DNA of 64,000 nucleotides from Leptospira ainlahdjerensis (GCF_016919175.1 NZ_JAFFPU010000075.1:124001-188000); one strand, 5' to 3'; shown: positions 46,476 through 55,632, counted from the stretch's first letter. Program-made: numbers and translations. The notes: a model not told the origin generated them from the letters alone.

Positions 46476-47036
46476 TCAGGCTTCCTTTTCTTTTACACTT
46501 TCCGCAATTTTACGGATTTTTTCCGAAAGATCTTCCAATGGTAAATCGGATTCGGTGGATTCTTCCAGCTCTTTTCCGATTTTCTTGAGGTCTTCTTGGA
46601 TCCTGAGTTTATTTTCGGAGGCGCGGGTCGCCATATGAGTGAGAAGATCGTCCCTGTATTCCGTCGCCATCTCGAGTTTAAGTTCTCCGAGAGAGATCAT
46701 GGATTGAAGAATTTTTTCAAGTCGATCTCGGGTCAGATAACTCGCTCCGATTCCTCCAAGCACCAATCTGCCAAAGAGAGAGCTGATGTCCTTTCCGGTC
46801 TCGCGGATCAGAGCCGAAAGCATAAAGTTGGAGAATTCCTCGTTTCTTTGTCCCAAAGAGACTTTGAGAAAGGTTTGCCCGAGAATCTTCGGAGTGATAT
46901 CGGAACCCGACATATTATCGATGACGCGAATTTCCTCTCCGTTGATGATCATCTCGGCAACGTCCTCGAGAGTAATGGTCTTACTCGTCTCGGGATCATA
47001 GAGTCTTCGGTTCGCGTATCGTTTGAGAAGTTTCAT
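46476..47036 (-). CDS. Polyhydroxyalkanoate synthesis regulator (PhaR-type)
   Basis: A 186-residue protein whose N-terminal 60 residues are the PHB/PHA accumulation regulator DNA-binding domain: [18 protein letters not shown] (residues 1-18), then [21 protein letters not shown]. The central part contains GQTFLKV and a helical region; the C-terminus is a charged coiled coil ([20 protein letters not shown]). Such proteins repress phasin and PHA genes and bind PHA granules. No PHA synthase is in the window, so the target in this organism is uncertain. Divergent start at ATG 47036, 76 bp from the next plus-strand gene. Confidence 0.85.
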   Translation of the reverse strand: MKLLKRYANRRLYDPETSKTITLEDVAEMIINGEEIRVIDNMSGSDITPKILGQTFLKVSLGQRNEEFSNFMLSALIRETGKDISSLFGRLVLGGIGASYLTRDRLEKILQSMISLGELKLEMATEYRDDLLTHMATRASENKLRIQEDLKKIGKELEESTESDLPLEDLSEKIRKIAESVKEKEA

Positions 47037-47112
47037 TTTAATTGATTGCGTCTTTTACGCATCGCACAATTCTAGAATCCGTCGCAAAACCCTTCGGTCA
47101 AGCAAAATACCC

Positions 47113-47985
47113 ATGCCAAGCCTATTGTTCGATTGTCTCTTCCTAAACGGACTCACAAAAAAGGAGGAAAAACTTCTACTCTCGCTTCTGGATTGGAAAG
47201 AAATTTCCTTTGTGGAATGGTCGACCTCTGGAAGATTTCCAGAGACAAAAACGGGAGAAATCGTGATCCGGAAATCGATCGAATCGGATTCCTTGCAGAC
47301 ATCTTTCGATTGGTCGAAACAACCTCTCTTGATCGGTAGAATCGATTCTAAACTTTTAGAGAATCTTTTCAATCACGGTTTGAATTACTTTTTAAATTTA
47401 GAATCTTCTAAAATTATAGATATTCCTCTGGAGGACATTCCTCAAAAAAAAGGATTGAACTCCCTCGTCGTCAGTCCCGATCCTTTTTTGTATCGGAGAA
47501 TCCGCGCCCATTTAAGAGCGATGGGCTGGGAAACGTATCCTTGCAAAGAACTTTCCTTTCTCAGAGATCGATATAAAGAATACGAACCGGGAATTTTGTT
47601 TTTAGACTGGGAAAGACTGAACGTCAAGGACGGGGTCGAACAACTCAAAAACCTTCCCCAAAGACCGACCTTTCCTCCGATCATCGGAATCAGAGATGTA
47701 AAAAGAGAAAATCTTTTTCAAGATCTTTCACTTGGAATTCGAGATTATTGCCAAGAACTATATTCAGAAAAAGAAATATTAAATATTTTGAATCATTCAA
47801 TCCAAGGAGAAGAAAGGGAAAATATCGGCGCGGAAAATCAAAAAAGAATGATTTTCGAATTTAGAACCGGGATTTTACCCACCGGTATTCGAATCGAAAG
47901 AATCGCTCCGACTCAGTTTGCAACGGATCGACTGGAAAAAATCAAACTCAGAAATTTGCTAAGCTGGATGCAGAAATTTCTCTGA
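47113..47985 (+). CDS. Hypothetical protein with degenerate receiver-like domain
   Basis: A 290-residue protein. Residues about 120-245 follow the fold pattern of a response-regulator receiver ([66 protein letters not shown]); the usual phospho-Asp block FLDW keeps a D but the acidic pair and conserved Lys are not clear, so phosphorylation is doubtful. The first 110 residues are unlike any family I know. The ATG at 47113 is chosen since the upstream frame overlaps the divergent PhaR start region. No partner kinase is adjacent. Confidence 0.6.
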   Translation: MPSLLFDCLFLNGLTKKEEKLLLSLLDWKEISFVEWSTSGRFPETKTGEIVIRKSIESDSLQTSFDWSKQPLLIGRIDSKLLENLFNHGLNYFLNLESSKIIDIPLEDIPQKKGLNSLVVSPDPFLYRRIRAHLRAMGWETYPCKELSFLRDRYKEYEPGILFLDWERLNVKDGVEQLKNLPQRPTFPPIIGIRDVKRENLFQDLSLGIRDYCQELYSEKEILNILNHSIQGEERENIGAENQKRMIFEFRTGILPTGIRIERIAPTQFATDRLEKIKLRNLLSWMQKFL

Positions 47986-48137
47986 AAAATCCTTTTTATA
48001 CATACCAGATTCAGTCGAAAAAATATCAAAATTCACCCTTCCAATCCGGTTCAGAACAAAATAGGATCGTAAAAGACAAAATTTTTGAGTTTTGGTTTTT
48101 CGCTTTTAAACCGGCAATTCGATTGAATTTTGGATCC

Positions 48138-48569
48138 ATGAATTCCATCCAAGTTAAGTCGATAGAAAGTCCCGAAGAAATTCTTTCCACATTTCCGGTG
48201 ATGAATCAATTGAGGCCCGATTTAAAAAAAGAAGAATACGTTACGCTCGTGTCTTCGATGATGAAAGAAGGCTACTTGCTCGCAGCGGTTTTGGAGAATT
48301 CGGAGATTTGTTCTGTAGCCGGATATCGTTTCGGAACCATGCTCGCGCGCGGTAAGTATTTATACGTGGACGATCTTGTTACGGATGATACGAAACGGTC
48401 CCGAAACTTCGGAAAGATCCTTTTTGATTGGCTCGTTTCCGAAGCAAAAAAGAAAAATTGCGATCAGTTCCATCTGGACAGCGGTGTGCAAAGATATTTC
48501 GCTCACCGATTTTATCTTAGGGAAAGAATGATCATTTCCTCGCATCATTTCGTATTAATGTTAAAGTAG
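48138..48569 (+). CDS. GNAT family N-acetyltransferase
   Basis: A 143-residue acetyltransferase fold: a first strand with VAGYRFGTMLARGKYLYVDDLV, then the acetyl-CoA binding loop region TKRSRNFGKILFDWLVSEAKKK (about residues 90-111) that matches the R/Q-x-x-G-x-G/A loop, and C-terminal HLDSGVQRYFAHRFYLRERM. Substrate unknown. ATG at 48138 is used; a TTG 15 nt upstream is less likely. A KTSC-like gene starts 8 nt after the stop and is probably co-expressed. Confidence 0.85.
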   Translation: MNSIQVKSIESPEEILSTFPVMNQLRPDLKKEEYVTLVSSMMKEGYLLAAVLENSEICSVAGYRFGTMLARGKYLYVDDLVTDDTKRSRNFGKILFDWLVSEAKKKNCDQFHLDSGVQRYFAHRFYLRERMIISSHHFVLMLK

Positions 48570-48577
48570 AATCCGGA

Positions 48578-48760
48578 ATGTTAGAAACACATTATATTTC
48601 TTCTCCCGAAATCGAATCCATCGGATACGATCCTGAAATCAAGGAACTTCGGATTTGTATGAGAAACGGAAAAGAAAAAATACTTTCCAATATCGAAATT
48701 GAAGTTTATACGAAGTTGATGCAATCCGGCTCCAAAATCGAATTTTTACGAAATTTATGA
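48578..48760 (+). CDS. KTSC-like small protein
   Basis: A 60-residue protein that matches the KTSC domain pattern: EIESIGYDPEIKELRICMRNG, then a VYTKLMQSGSKIEFL end. In other bacteria KTSC domains sit next to or inside DNA- or RNA-processing proteins, but the role is unknown. It starts 8 nt after the GNAT gene stop and lacks a strong ribosome site, so it may be translated by coupling. Confidence 0.7.
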   Translation: MLETHYISSPEIESIGYDPEIKELRICMRNGKEKILSNIEIEVYTKLMQSGSKIEFLRNL

Positions 48761-48834
48761 AGACCAGTTTGATTTTTTTCATTTATTGTTGAAGTAATCA
48801 TTTCCAATACAATGATCGTAAGAGAGAATAAAAA

Positions 48835-49302
48835 ATGCCCCGATCCAAAGACCAAAAAACCTCACAACTTATCGACACAGCATTCGCTTACTACTTTCAT
48901 AGAACCGATCGGCTTTTAAGGCTTCATTTTACGAAACTCATGTCCGACTACAAGGAAGACATAACGGTGGAACAATGGATTCTTCTGAATCAGCTTTCGG
49001 TCACCGGATCGGCTTCCCAAACGGATCTCGTCGATAAAACCTTCAAAGATAGACCGAACGTTACACGCCTTTTGGACGGTTTGGAAAAAAAGGCTTTAAT
49101 CCAAAGAGAAGACGATCCCGCTGATAGAAGAAAGTTTCAAGTGATCATTACTAAAAAGGGAAAGACACTTTTGGAAAGAACGGTTCCTCTCATGCTAAAG
49201 GAGAGAAAGTCCGTTTATAAGGGACTCAGCAATTCCGATCTACAAGTCCTCAAAAAGATTTCTGAAACGATCGAAAACAACGTCTTGGATGGAAGAATAT
49301 AG
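48835..49302 (+). CDS. MarR family transcriptional regulator
   Basis: A 155-residue winged-helix regulator: ITVEQWILLNQLSVTGSASQTDL, TFKDRPNVTRLLDGLEKKALI and the wing REDDPADRRKFQVIITKKG, all clear MarR signatures. It ends with a dimerisation helix. Convergent with a redoxin gene 52 bp away, and MarR proteins often respond to oxidants, but there is no shared operator evidence. Target unknown. Confidence 0.9.
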   Translation: MPRSKDQKTSQLIDTAFAYYFHRTDRLLRLHFTKLMSDYKEDITVEQWILLNQLSVTGSASQTDLVDKTFKDRPNVTRLLDGLEKKALIQREDDPADRRKFQVIITKKGKTLLERTVPLMLKERKSVYKGLSNSDLQVLKKISETIENNVLDGRI

Positions 49303-49354
49303 ATCGTTTTGTCGTTTCAGAACCTAAAATTGATTTTTGCTGACGGATTAAATT

Positions 49355-49891
49355 TTAATTGAGATAAGCTTTTAAATCTTCCAGAGAGATGTGATCCGTT
49401 ACTTTTTTTGAAAACTTGGCGATTTCAATCCTTAAATCCGGTCCGATCAAAAACTCCGCAGGCATACGATCCATTTTCATACCGGGCACTCTTTTCATTT
49501 CAAAACCCAATTCCTCAGCTTCCTTAATTTCTTTTTTTCCGGTCAGAATCGTACTGATAACACCGAGCCAAGATCGTTCCACATCGTAAAGTTTATATAG
49601 CCGATTGGATGGATCCGGGATCAAAGAAAACGGAATTTCCTTCTTGCCGACGCTATTCTTAATGTTTTCCTCGGAAGATTCGAATACGGCCAATATCCCA
49701 AGTCCTTTTTTCTGAAGTTCGGGATAAACGTTTAGAAGTTGATGAACCCTTAAATTACAAAGCGCACATTCAGCGTTTCTAAAAAACGCCAATAGAGTGT
49801 ATTTTCCCTTTAGATCCGCGAGTTGAATCGTTTTTCCGAGATAATCTTTTACCGTAAATTCTTTCGCGCTATCTCCGGTTTTTAGTCTCAT
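49355..49891 (-). CDS. AhpC/TSA-type redoxin (peroxiredoxin-like)
   Basis: A 178-residue thioredoxin-fold protein. The segment FTVKDYLGKTIQLADLKGKYTLLAFF (split) is typical of the AhpC/TSA fold; the active site reads NAECALCNLRVHQLL with a C-x-x-C pair (about residues 49-52), unlike the single peroxidatic cysteine of true AhpC, so a disulfide reductase or thiol peroxidase of the Bcp/redoxin type is possible. No signal peptide, hence cytoplasmic. The start is ATG 49891 with GGAGAG upstream; the upstream frame is not plausible. Convergent with the MarR gene. Confidence 0.85.
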   Translation of the reverse strand: MRLKTGDSAKEFTVKDYLGKTIQLADLKGKYTLLAFFRNAECALCNLRVHQLLNVYPELQKKGLGILAVFESSEENIKNSVGKKEIPFSLIPDPSNRLYKLYDVERSWLGVISTILTGKKEIKEAEELGFEMKRVPGMKMDRMPAEFLIGPDLRIEIAKFSKKVTDHISLEDLKAYLN

Positions 49892-50115
49892 AAAGCTCTC
49901 CTTTCTTTTTGATTTATAGATTAGACTTAAATTATTGCCTATGCAACAATTATTCAGGACACAATTTAGTTTTTTTATATAAAAAAGAGTAAACCTTAGA
50001 GACAAATCATGCCCTAATAACGACTCAATTATCGGTTCCCAAGAGATTCTAAGACGGTTTCGAGACGGTAAAAGATCCTTGACTTTATTTTATAAAGCTC
50101 CAAATTCCTTGGACC

Positions 50116-51045
50116 ATGAAACGTATTCTGCTATCGATCCTTTCGTTTTTGTTAGTTTTTTTGATCGCGCTTCCTTTCGTTGCGAATGAGGAAAAACAAA
50201 TCATCGATTCCGGAGTTCGCTCCCAAAGTCGAGGGACATTTATAGAAACGCCGGACGGCTTCGTTCACTACGTGTTCCAAGGACCCGAAAACGGGGAGAT
50301 AGTAGTCTTAGTTCCTGGATTCTCTAATCCGCTTTTTATTTTCGAACCGCTATCGAAAATTCTTCAAAAAGAAGGATATCGGGTTCTCACGATGGATCTT
50401 TTTGGAAGAGGACTTTCGGATCGTCCCGACGCAGATTACAATCCGGAACTTTTCGAAAGAGAGTTGCTTTATCTATTCCACTCTTTGAATATTCAAAAAC
50501 CTGTAAATTTAATCGGAACCTCGATGGGTGGAATTATCGTAGCTCAGTTTACCTTAAAACATCCGGAAAAAGTTAAAAAACTCGCTCTGATCGCACCCGC
50601 GGGTTTTCCCATGCCCATTCCTTTTGTGGGAAAATTGACAAGACTTCCCTGGATCGGCGACTATTTTACAAAAGCTTTTGGAGACAGGGCTTTGCTCAAG
50701 GGTTCGAAAACGAATTTCTTCGCTCCGGAAAAGTTTCCTGAATTCAATTCAATCTATAAAGAGCAAATGAAATACATAGGTTTCAAAAAAGCGATTCTTT
50801 CCAGTTTGAGAAATATGCCTTTAGAGTCCTTTCAAAACCAATATGAAAAATTGAGTGAGAATCCAATTCCGAAATTGTTAATCTGGGGAAAGGACGACAA
50901 GGTCATTCCCTTTCAAAATAGTGAGATGGCAGTGAAAATTTTCAGAGGAATCGAATTTCTTCCTTTGGAAAAAGCAGGACATGTCCCTCACTTCGAGTCT
51001 CCGGAAAGAATTCTTCCCAAACTTCTTGAGTTTCTGAAAAAGTAA
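50116..51045 (+). CDS. Alpha/beta hydrolase, membrane-anchored
   Basis: A 309-residue esterase/lipase-like protein. N-terminal membrane segment ILLSILSFLLVFLIALPFVA is followed by an alpha/beta-hydrolase domain: oxyanion loop VLVPGFSNPLF, MDLFGRGLSDRP, nucleophile elbow GTSMGGIIVAQF (Ser about residue 137), acid IWGKDDKVIPF (Asp) and base AGHVPHF (His about 294). Substrate unknown. A hairpin built from AGTAGGAA and TTCCTACT, plus copies of the dispersed repeat, follow the stop. Single gene; start at ATG 50116. Confidence 0.88.
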   Translation: MKRILLSILSFLLVFLIALPFVANEEKQIIDSGVRSQSRGTFIETPDGFVHYVFQGPENGEIVVLVPGFSNPLFIFEPLSKILQKEGYRVLTMDLFGRGLSDRPDADYNPELFERELLYLFHSLNIQKPVNLIGTSMGGIIVAQFTLKHPEKVKKLALIAPAGFPMPIPFVGKLTRLPWIGDYFTKAFGDRALLKGSKTNFFAPEKFPEFNSIYKEQMKYIGFKKAILSSLRNMPLESFQNQYEKLSENPIPKLLIWGKDDKVIPFQNSEMAVKIFRGIEFLPLEKAGHVPHFESPERILPKLLEFLKK

Positions 51046-51083
51046 AAAGTAGGAACTCACACATTTCCGCAAATTCCTACTTT
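51046..51083 (+). terminator. Hairpin after hydrolase gene, containing a motif copy
   Basis: AAAGTAGGAA (51046-51055) pairs with TTCCTACTTT (51074-51083) across an 18-base loop, starting at the stop codon (last stop base is 51045). It is built from the GTAGGAACTC motif and its complement. There is no long T-run, so terminator strength is unclear. Confidence 0.5.
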
Positions 51084-51098
51084 ACAAACGGTTTAAAA

Positions 51099-51138
51099 CT
51101 TGTCCCAAAATCCGAAACTGCGGGAACTCCTTCGTTTT
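51099..51138 (+). repeat. Composite element E3 (partial) and motif copies
   Basis: CTTGTCCCAAAATCC is followed by TGCGGGAACTCC (51119) and TCGTTTTTCG, a short form of the element at 15255. A further TGTAGGAACTCT lies at 51192. The gap up to the convergent TEX264-like gene contains nothing else. Confidence 0.6.
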
Positions 51139-51235
51139 TCGATCCACGGATCCATCCTTACGGTAAAATCTTGCGTGAAATGTAAGATGCTTGTAGGAAC
51201 TCTTACGAATTTTTTTCCGTTTTGGCGCAAACGAC

Positions 51236-51781
51236 CTAATCCAAAGGAATCAAATAAGTCGTCTTACGTTCGGTCAAGGGTTCATAGATTTCCATCGAAG
51301 ATTTTTCTTTTAAATTACAACCTCTGGCTTCGCAAGCTTGAAAAACGATCGGGTAAACCTTATAGATACCTAAAAAGATCGAAAGAAAATTCTTCAAAGG
51401 AAACTCGGCAAAGACATATTTTTTTTCCGGAATCGTTCGAAGTTTTAAATCTATCGAAAGACCTTCCGGAACTTTCGACAAAGGCTCCGCCAAAATCACC
51501 CCGACTTCGGATCGAAGTTTCTCTTTTGGAACGACATTCGGATTATCGAAATAAATTCCGAAAAGTTTAAAATTCTGAATTCCTTTGGGCGGTAATTCTC
51601 TTTGCAAAATTTCATAGGAAAGACCCACGTTTCTATAATCGCCAATTCGTTCGTGGGATAAGACGGAAAACGGTCCAAGCTTCTCTTCCTGAACCTGAAC
51701 CCGATCGAAAGCTCCCATATAAAATAAGAATCCGGTCAAACCAAAAATCAAAACGAGAACTGAAATTCCGAAAATTCTCAT
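51236..51781 (-). CDS. TEX264-like membrane-anchored GyrI-domain protein
   Basis: A 181-residue protein with an N-terminal membrane helix ([17 protein letters not shown], residues 5-21) and a GyrI-like domain: [41 protein letters not shown], and a final [14 protein letters not shown] segment. This layout (single helix plus GyrI-like domain) is that of TEX264 proteins; the YFDNP and R/D segments are the family's signature. Bacterial function is unknown. Convergent with the hydrolase gene. Confidence 0.75.
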   Translation of the reverse strand: MRIFGISVLVLIFGLTGFLFYMGAFDRVQVQEEKLGPFSVLSHERIGDYRNVGLSYEILQRELPPKGIQNFKLFGIYFDNPNVVPKEKLRSEVGVILAEPLSKVPEGLSIDLKLRTIPEKKYVFAEFPLKNFLSIFLGIYKVYPIVFQACEARGCNLKEKSSMEIYEPLTERKTTYLIPLD

Positions 51782-51895
51782 ATTTCCTCCTTAAAATCGC
51801 CCCAAAGATTGGGGGAATTCCTCCGACATTCAATCCCTTTTTTCCTTTATTCCAAAAGAATTTCTAAAATCAAAAATACCTCTTGAAAATATTTT

Positions 51896-51907
51896 TGAAC
51901 ATGTTCA
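51896..51907. promoter_or_regulatory. Operator-like palindrome, copy 1
   Basis: TGAACATGTTCA, perfect 12-bp palindrome. An identical copy lies 52 bp downstream, with the same flanks (TTTGAACATGTTCATTTTTT). Probable binding site of the TetR regulator encoded by the next operon. Confidence 0.7.
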
Positions 51908-51947
51908 TTTTTTATTCTTTACAAAAAGCTCAACGAGTCCAATTATT

Positions 51948-51959
51948 TGAACATGTTCA
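51948..51959. promoter_or_regulatory. Operator-like palindrome, copy 2
   Basis: TGAACATGTTCA directly ahead of the ribosome site and start (51977) of the ankyrin gene, in the 5' region of the ankyrin-TetR operon. Spacing of 52 bp from copy 1 is about five helical turns. Confidence 0.7.
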
Positions 51960-51976
51960 TTTTTTGGAGAAAAATT

Positions 51977-52813
51977 ATGAAAACATCCAAGCTCATTCTT
52001 CTCATTTTATTCTTCGGAGCGGCTTCCTCCGTTTTCGGGGATTCTCAAAGCGATTTTTTTGAAGAAGTTCGTAAAGGAGATTTGATCAAAATCGAAAAGG
52101 CGCTTAGCAAGGAACCGGAGCTGATAGAATTTACCGACGGCAGAGGCAGAAGCGCCGTGTTTTATGCGATTGAAAGCTCGAATCCTAAGGTTCTAAAGTT
52201 TATCTTAGATCGATACAATTCGATCGACAGGGCCGATAACGCAGGAGAGTATCCGATCCATTTCGCCGCAAGATATTCTGATAACAAATTGATAGAATTA
52301 ATCGTAGAACGCGATTCGTATCTGGAACATCTCAATCGAAACGGAGAGAATGCATTGGATGTCGCTTTAGAATATGGAAACACGAATGCAGCGGCTTACC
52401 TAATGGCTAAAGGCTTAAAAACCTCCAAGCCCAAATCAAGTCCCTTTACAATCGGGCTTTACGGGGCTTATCTCGTCATTAGTATTCTGATGACCATTTG
52501 GGTAGCGAGGACTCTTTTTAATAACGGAAGAATTTTTTTGGTGCAAATGTTCAATGGAGAGGAGAAACTCGCGGATTCTATCAATCATCTTCTGATCGTC
52601 GGTTTCTATCTGATCAATATCGGTTACATAAGCCTTTCCTTGACTACCAATCAGAAGCCTTTAGATCTGGCAGAATGTATCGAAGTCTTAACCACAAAAG
52701 TCGGAGTTGTACTTTTGATTTTAGGAGCGATGCATTTTTTCAACCTGTTCTTGTTTGCGAAGTTCAGAAGGAAAATCTCATCCAGTTTTGGAGAAACTGA
52801 AGCCAGAGTATGA
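51977..52813 (+). CDS. Ankyrin-repeat exported/membrane protein
   Basis: A 278-residue protein: signal peptide LILLILFFGAASSVFG (cleavage about residue 21), then three ankyrin repeats (residues about 28-145, e.g. GRGRSAVFYAIESSNPKVLKF and AGEYPIHFAARYSDNKLIE and NRNGENALDVALEYGNTNAA), then three to four membrane helices (about 160-275). Ankyrin repeats on the outside or periplasmic side bind proteins. The ATG 51977 has GGAGA upstream and lies after two operator palindromes. The stop overlaps the TetR start (ATGA). The order ankyrin-TetR suggests the regulator controls the ankyrin gene; ligand unknown. Confidence 0.78.
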   Translation: MKTSKLILLILFFGAASSVFGDSQSDFFEEVRKGDLIKIEKALSKEPELIEFTDGRGRSAVFYAIESSNPKVLKFILDRYNSIDRADNAGEYPIHFAARYSDNKLIELIVERDSYLEHLNRNGENALDVALEYGNTNAAAYLMAKGLKTSKPKSSPFTIGLYGAYLVISILMTIWVARTLFNNGRIFLVQMFNGEEKLADSINHLLIVGFYLINIGYISLSLTTNQKPLDLAECIEVLTTKVGVVLLILGAMHFFNLFLFAKFRRKISSSFGETEARV

Positions 52814-53496
52814 TTCGTAAAAAAGTCAAATCTACGGGAGAAACCGGGAAGTCTCAACAAACCCGGTCTCTTCTTTTTAAAACCGCAATCTCGTTGTTTC
52901 AAAAAGAAGGATATGATGAAACAACGATGCGGGCTATCGCGCAAAAGGCCGGCCTTGCAGTGGGAGCCACCTACTATCACTTCAAAACGAAAGAAGATAT
53001 CGTTTTGGAATTTTATAGACTTACCCAAGAAGAAGCCAATATTCAAAATATTGAATTTTGTAAATCCGAATCCGAATTAAAAGCCAGGGTAAAGAATATC
53101 ATTCGATTCAAACTCGGACAATTTCAAGGATACGAAAAATTCTTACACGTTCTTGCCCGAAGCGGCGGAGATCCCAAACATCCGCTTTCCCCCTTTAGTG
53201 ATGAGACCGAACAAATTCGAGAAGACGCGATTTCCCTTTTTCGAAGCGCCATCGAAACTTCTAAAGATTCCGTTTCCGCCGATTTAACCGAGGAGCTTCC
53301 CTTTTTATTCTGGCTCTTACAATTAGGATTTATCTACGTCTGGTTATTCGATTCTTCCTCAAAAAAGAAAAAGACGGAAGCGCTCATCGATAAAGGTTTG
53401 GATCTGGTTTTTCAACTTCTCAAACTTTCTTCTCTTCCGATTTTTCGCTCCGTTCGAAAATCGATTTTATCCATGATCGCACTTTTTAAAAATTAA
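52810..53496 (+). CDS. TetR family regulator of the ankyrin operon
   Basis: A 228-residue TetR repressor. HTH: QQTRSLLFKTAISLFQKEGY, then TTMRAIAQKAGLAVGATYYHF (about residues 20-65). The C-terminal ligand domain has no known signature. The ATG overlaps the ankyrin stop by 4 nt, so translation is coupled. Two identical palindromes (51896, 51948) ahead of the operon are the probable operator, giving autorepression. No drug pump or enzyme is in the operon. Confidence 0.9.
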   Translation: MIRKKVKSTGETGKSQQTRSLLFKTAISLFQKEGYDETTMRAIAQKAGLAVGATYYHFKTKEDIVLEFYRLTQEEANIQNIEFCKSESELKARVKNIIRFKLGQFQGYEKFLHVLARSGGDPKHPLSPFSDETEQIREDAISLFRSAIETSKDSVSADLTEELPFLFWLLQLGFIYVWLFDSSSKKKKTEALIDKGLDLVFQLLKLSSLPIFRSVRKSILSMIALFKN

Positions 53497-53519
53497 AACC
53501 GTATAGGCAGGCTTTTTAG

Positions 53520-54239
53520 ATGAACTTAAAAGACGTCTCCACTCTTCCGTCCGCCGACAAAAACAAGGAAGAAGTCCTTCTCAAAACTGAAGAATATCTT
53601 AAGGATCTTTACAAACTTCAGGAAAAGTTATACGCAAAAAAGGAACATTCAGTTCTAATTCTTTTACAAGGAGTGGATACGTCGGGGAAGGACGGAACGA
53701 TCAAACACGTTTTTGCCGGTTTAAATCCTCAGGGATGTTCGGTAAAGGCTTGGTCAAAACCGAATTCGGAGGAAGTTCAATACGATTTTCTCTGGAGAAT
53801 TCATAAATACGTTCCTTCGAAAGGTACGATCTATATTCACAATCGTTCTCACTATGAAGACGTGATCATGCCCATCGTTCAAAAAAATCTTCCGGAAAAA
53901 AGAATCAAAGAAAGAATGGAGTCGATTCGTAATTTCGAAAAACATCTTTTAAAAGAAAACAATACACTGATCTTGAAATTCTTCTTACATATCTCGAAGG
54001 AAATACAAAAAGAAAGAATCGAGGAAAGAATCAACAACCCCGACAAAAAATGGAAATATGATCCTTCGGACGAGGTTACTCAGGATCGTTGGGAGGACTA
54101 TCGAGCCGCTTATGAAACTATCTTTAATGAAAAGGATCAAGAGCAAGAATGGAATCTGATTCCTTCCGATAAGAAGTGGTATCGAAATTATAAGGTTGCA
54201 AAAATTATCTGCAAGGAGTTGGAGAAAATCGTTTCTTAG
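53520..54239 (+). CDS. Polyphosphate kinase 2-like protein
   Basis: A 239-residue P-loop kinase of the PPK2 family, expected to move phosphate between polyphosphate and nucleoside phosphates. Walker A is GVDTSGKDGTIKHVF (about residues 49-63); also VKAWSKPNSEEVQYDFLWRIH, IYIHNRSHYEDVIMPIV with the lid Arg region, and PDKKWKYDPSDEVTQDRWEDY. The length fits the short one-domain PPK2 type; class I to III cannot be decided by eye. It lies 23 nt after the TetR gene and may be co-transcribed; no other polyphosphate genes are adjacent. Confidence 0.85.
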   Translation: MNLKDVSTLPSADKNKEEVLLKTEEYLKDLYKLQEKLYAKKEHSVLILLQGVDTSGKDGTIKHVFAGLNPQGCSVKAWSKPNSEEVQYDFLWRIHKYVPSKGTIYIHNRSHYEDVIMPIVQKNLPEKRIKERMESIRNFEKHLLKENNTLILKFFLHISKEIQKERIEERINNPDKKWKYDPSDEVTQDRWEDYRAAYETIFNEKDQEQEWNLIPSDKKWYRNYKVAKIICKELEKIVS

Positions 54240-54358
54240 ATCCAATTTCGAATTTTATGGATTCGGAATTTTTTTTCCAAGAGAATTGGAACGCAATTTT
54301 TCAAATCAACGGTAAACAAATTCTATAGAGGAAGTTTTGTCACGGTAATCATCTCATA

Positions 54359-54414
54359 GAAAGTTCATAAACCGCTTCAGAGACGTATAATATACGGGAG
54401 CTCCTGCGTTTTAT
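54359..54414 (+). repeat. Composite element E4 (partial)
   Basis: GAAAGTTCATAAACCG, then TACGGGAGCTCC and GCGTTTT: the right half of the element at 15255. The core reads GGAGCTCC instead of GGAACTCC. A weak AGTAGGAATTCT follows at 54471. Confidence 0.55.
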
Positions 54415-54549
54415 TATAGGATTCGTAGAAGTTCTTCAGCGCTTTCTTCTAAGGTTTTAGAAAAACTCTAAGTAGGAATTCTTAAAAAACCTCCCAAAAA
54501 AGATTGTAATCTCTTTCACAAATTGAACTCGGCTCGTTTCGATTTGCAA

Positions 54550-54580
54550 AAAAAAACCGGGACTTTCACCCGGTATTTTT
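54550..54580 (-). terminator. Terminator of the MotA/FliG-like gene
   Basis: ACCGGG-ACTTTCA-CCCGGT stem (54556-54574). On the minus strand it is followed by about ten Ts; on the plus strand by ATTTTT, so it can act in both directions. The minus gene stops about 50 nt before it. Confidence 0.75.
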
Positions 54581-54624
54581 ATCATTCTCTAACTAAAGAA
54601 TCCTTTTTTTACGGAGCTTCGAAT

Positions 54625-55383
54625 CTAAAAGTCTCGATTCATTTCCCGTTTCGAAGCAAACAAACCGAGAATCTTCAACTGGGCTTCCTTTACTTTTTCG
54701 GAACCGTCATAAGAATCATCGGATTTCATGAGTTCTTTCATCAACCAGCGAGAAGATTCTCTGTCCATAAAATCCAAAACTTGAATTACAAGTTTCTCGC
54801 GTACACTCCTCAGTGCGCCGGCCAGATCGGGAAGGCTGACTTGTCTTAAGAGTTCTTTGAGTTCGTTATGGGAAAGAGAATGAAAAGCGCGGCTCAAAAG
54901 AATATCGGAGTCGATCTGAGGTTTGGAGTTACAAAACTCCGCGTAAAAATCATTGAGGAGAATCGTATCGATTTCCTTTCTTTTAGCCATCACATAGTTC
55001 CAAAATTTTTCCTGATAGGATTCCCCAAAATAGGAAGCGATTCTTTCTAAGAAAATGGATATATGCAGTTCTTTCTGAATCGTCTCCATTCCCTCGAGAA
55101 TGATAATTCTATCCAAAAGCTCCCTTCCTTCGTAACCTCCGGAAAGAATATAACCTTTCAGAATGTTGCGAACGTTTTCGGAATCCATTCCAATTCCTAA
55201 GAGTTCAAAACCTTTCCTCAAGATAAACGGATGTTTTTCAGAATTGAACTCGTCGATTAAAAAGTATTTTCCAAAAACGTAACACTTTTCGCAGAGTTCA
55301 AGCATCATTCCCAAAGTCTTTAAACTCTGTTCCTTCTCTTCGTCTTTGCAAAAAAGCTGATCCGGTCTTAAGTGTGCCAGCAT
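54625..55383 (-). CDS. MotA-loop/FliG-like hybrid cytoplasmic protein
   Basis: A 252-residue soluble protein. Residues about 21-85 ([20 protein letters not shown], then [30 protein letters not shown]) resemble the large cytoplasmic loop of MotA, the stator part that meets FliG. Residues about 157-247 ([73 protein letters not shown]) resemble the FliG middle/C-terminal armadillo part. No membrane helix is seen. This is a combination of two partners of the flagellar motor in one protein. Role unknown; resemblance is by eye. The ATG at 55383 is chosen; a TTG upstream adds 18 residues. No flagellar gene is adjacent. Confidence 0.55.
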   Translation of the reverse strand: MLAHLRPDQLFCKDEEKEQSLKTLGMMLELCEKCYVFGKYFLIDEFNSEKHPFILRKGFELLGIGMDSENVRNILKGYILSGGYEGRELLDRIIILEGMETIQKELHISIFLERIASYFGESYQEKFWNYVMAKRKEIDTILLNDFYAEFCNSKPQIDSDILLSRAFHSLSHNELKELLRQVSLPDLAGALRSVREKLVIQVLDFMDRESSRWLMKELMKSDDSYDGSEKVKEAQLKILGLFASKREMNRDF

Positions 55384-55632
55384 GCCTTCGTTTCTCCGAT
55401 TTCTATGATTGTCTTTTCTAACCGTTTTCAGTTCCAAAAAAATGGAATTGGACCCAACAAATTCGTTTTGCAGAAAGATGCATCAATAGACGAAGAAAGA
55501 GAATTCTTTCGAACCCTTTGTATAAAATTTCTTTTTGAAATTTTAAAATTCGACTCGAATCCTTTTTTACTAACCCTTTTGTCGTAGTGGTTTTTCGGAC
55601 AGGAAAGCCCATTCTTTCCGATACGGATCTCT

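Larger units (their letters stand above)
54240..54624. other. Spacer between PPK2 and MotA/FliG-like gene
   Basis: About 385 bp. It holds composite element E4 (54359-54414), an AGTAGGAATTCT motif at 54471 and a terminator hairpin at 54550-54580. No gene is seen. Confidence 0.5.
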
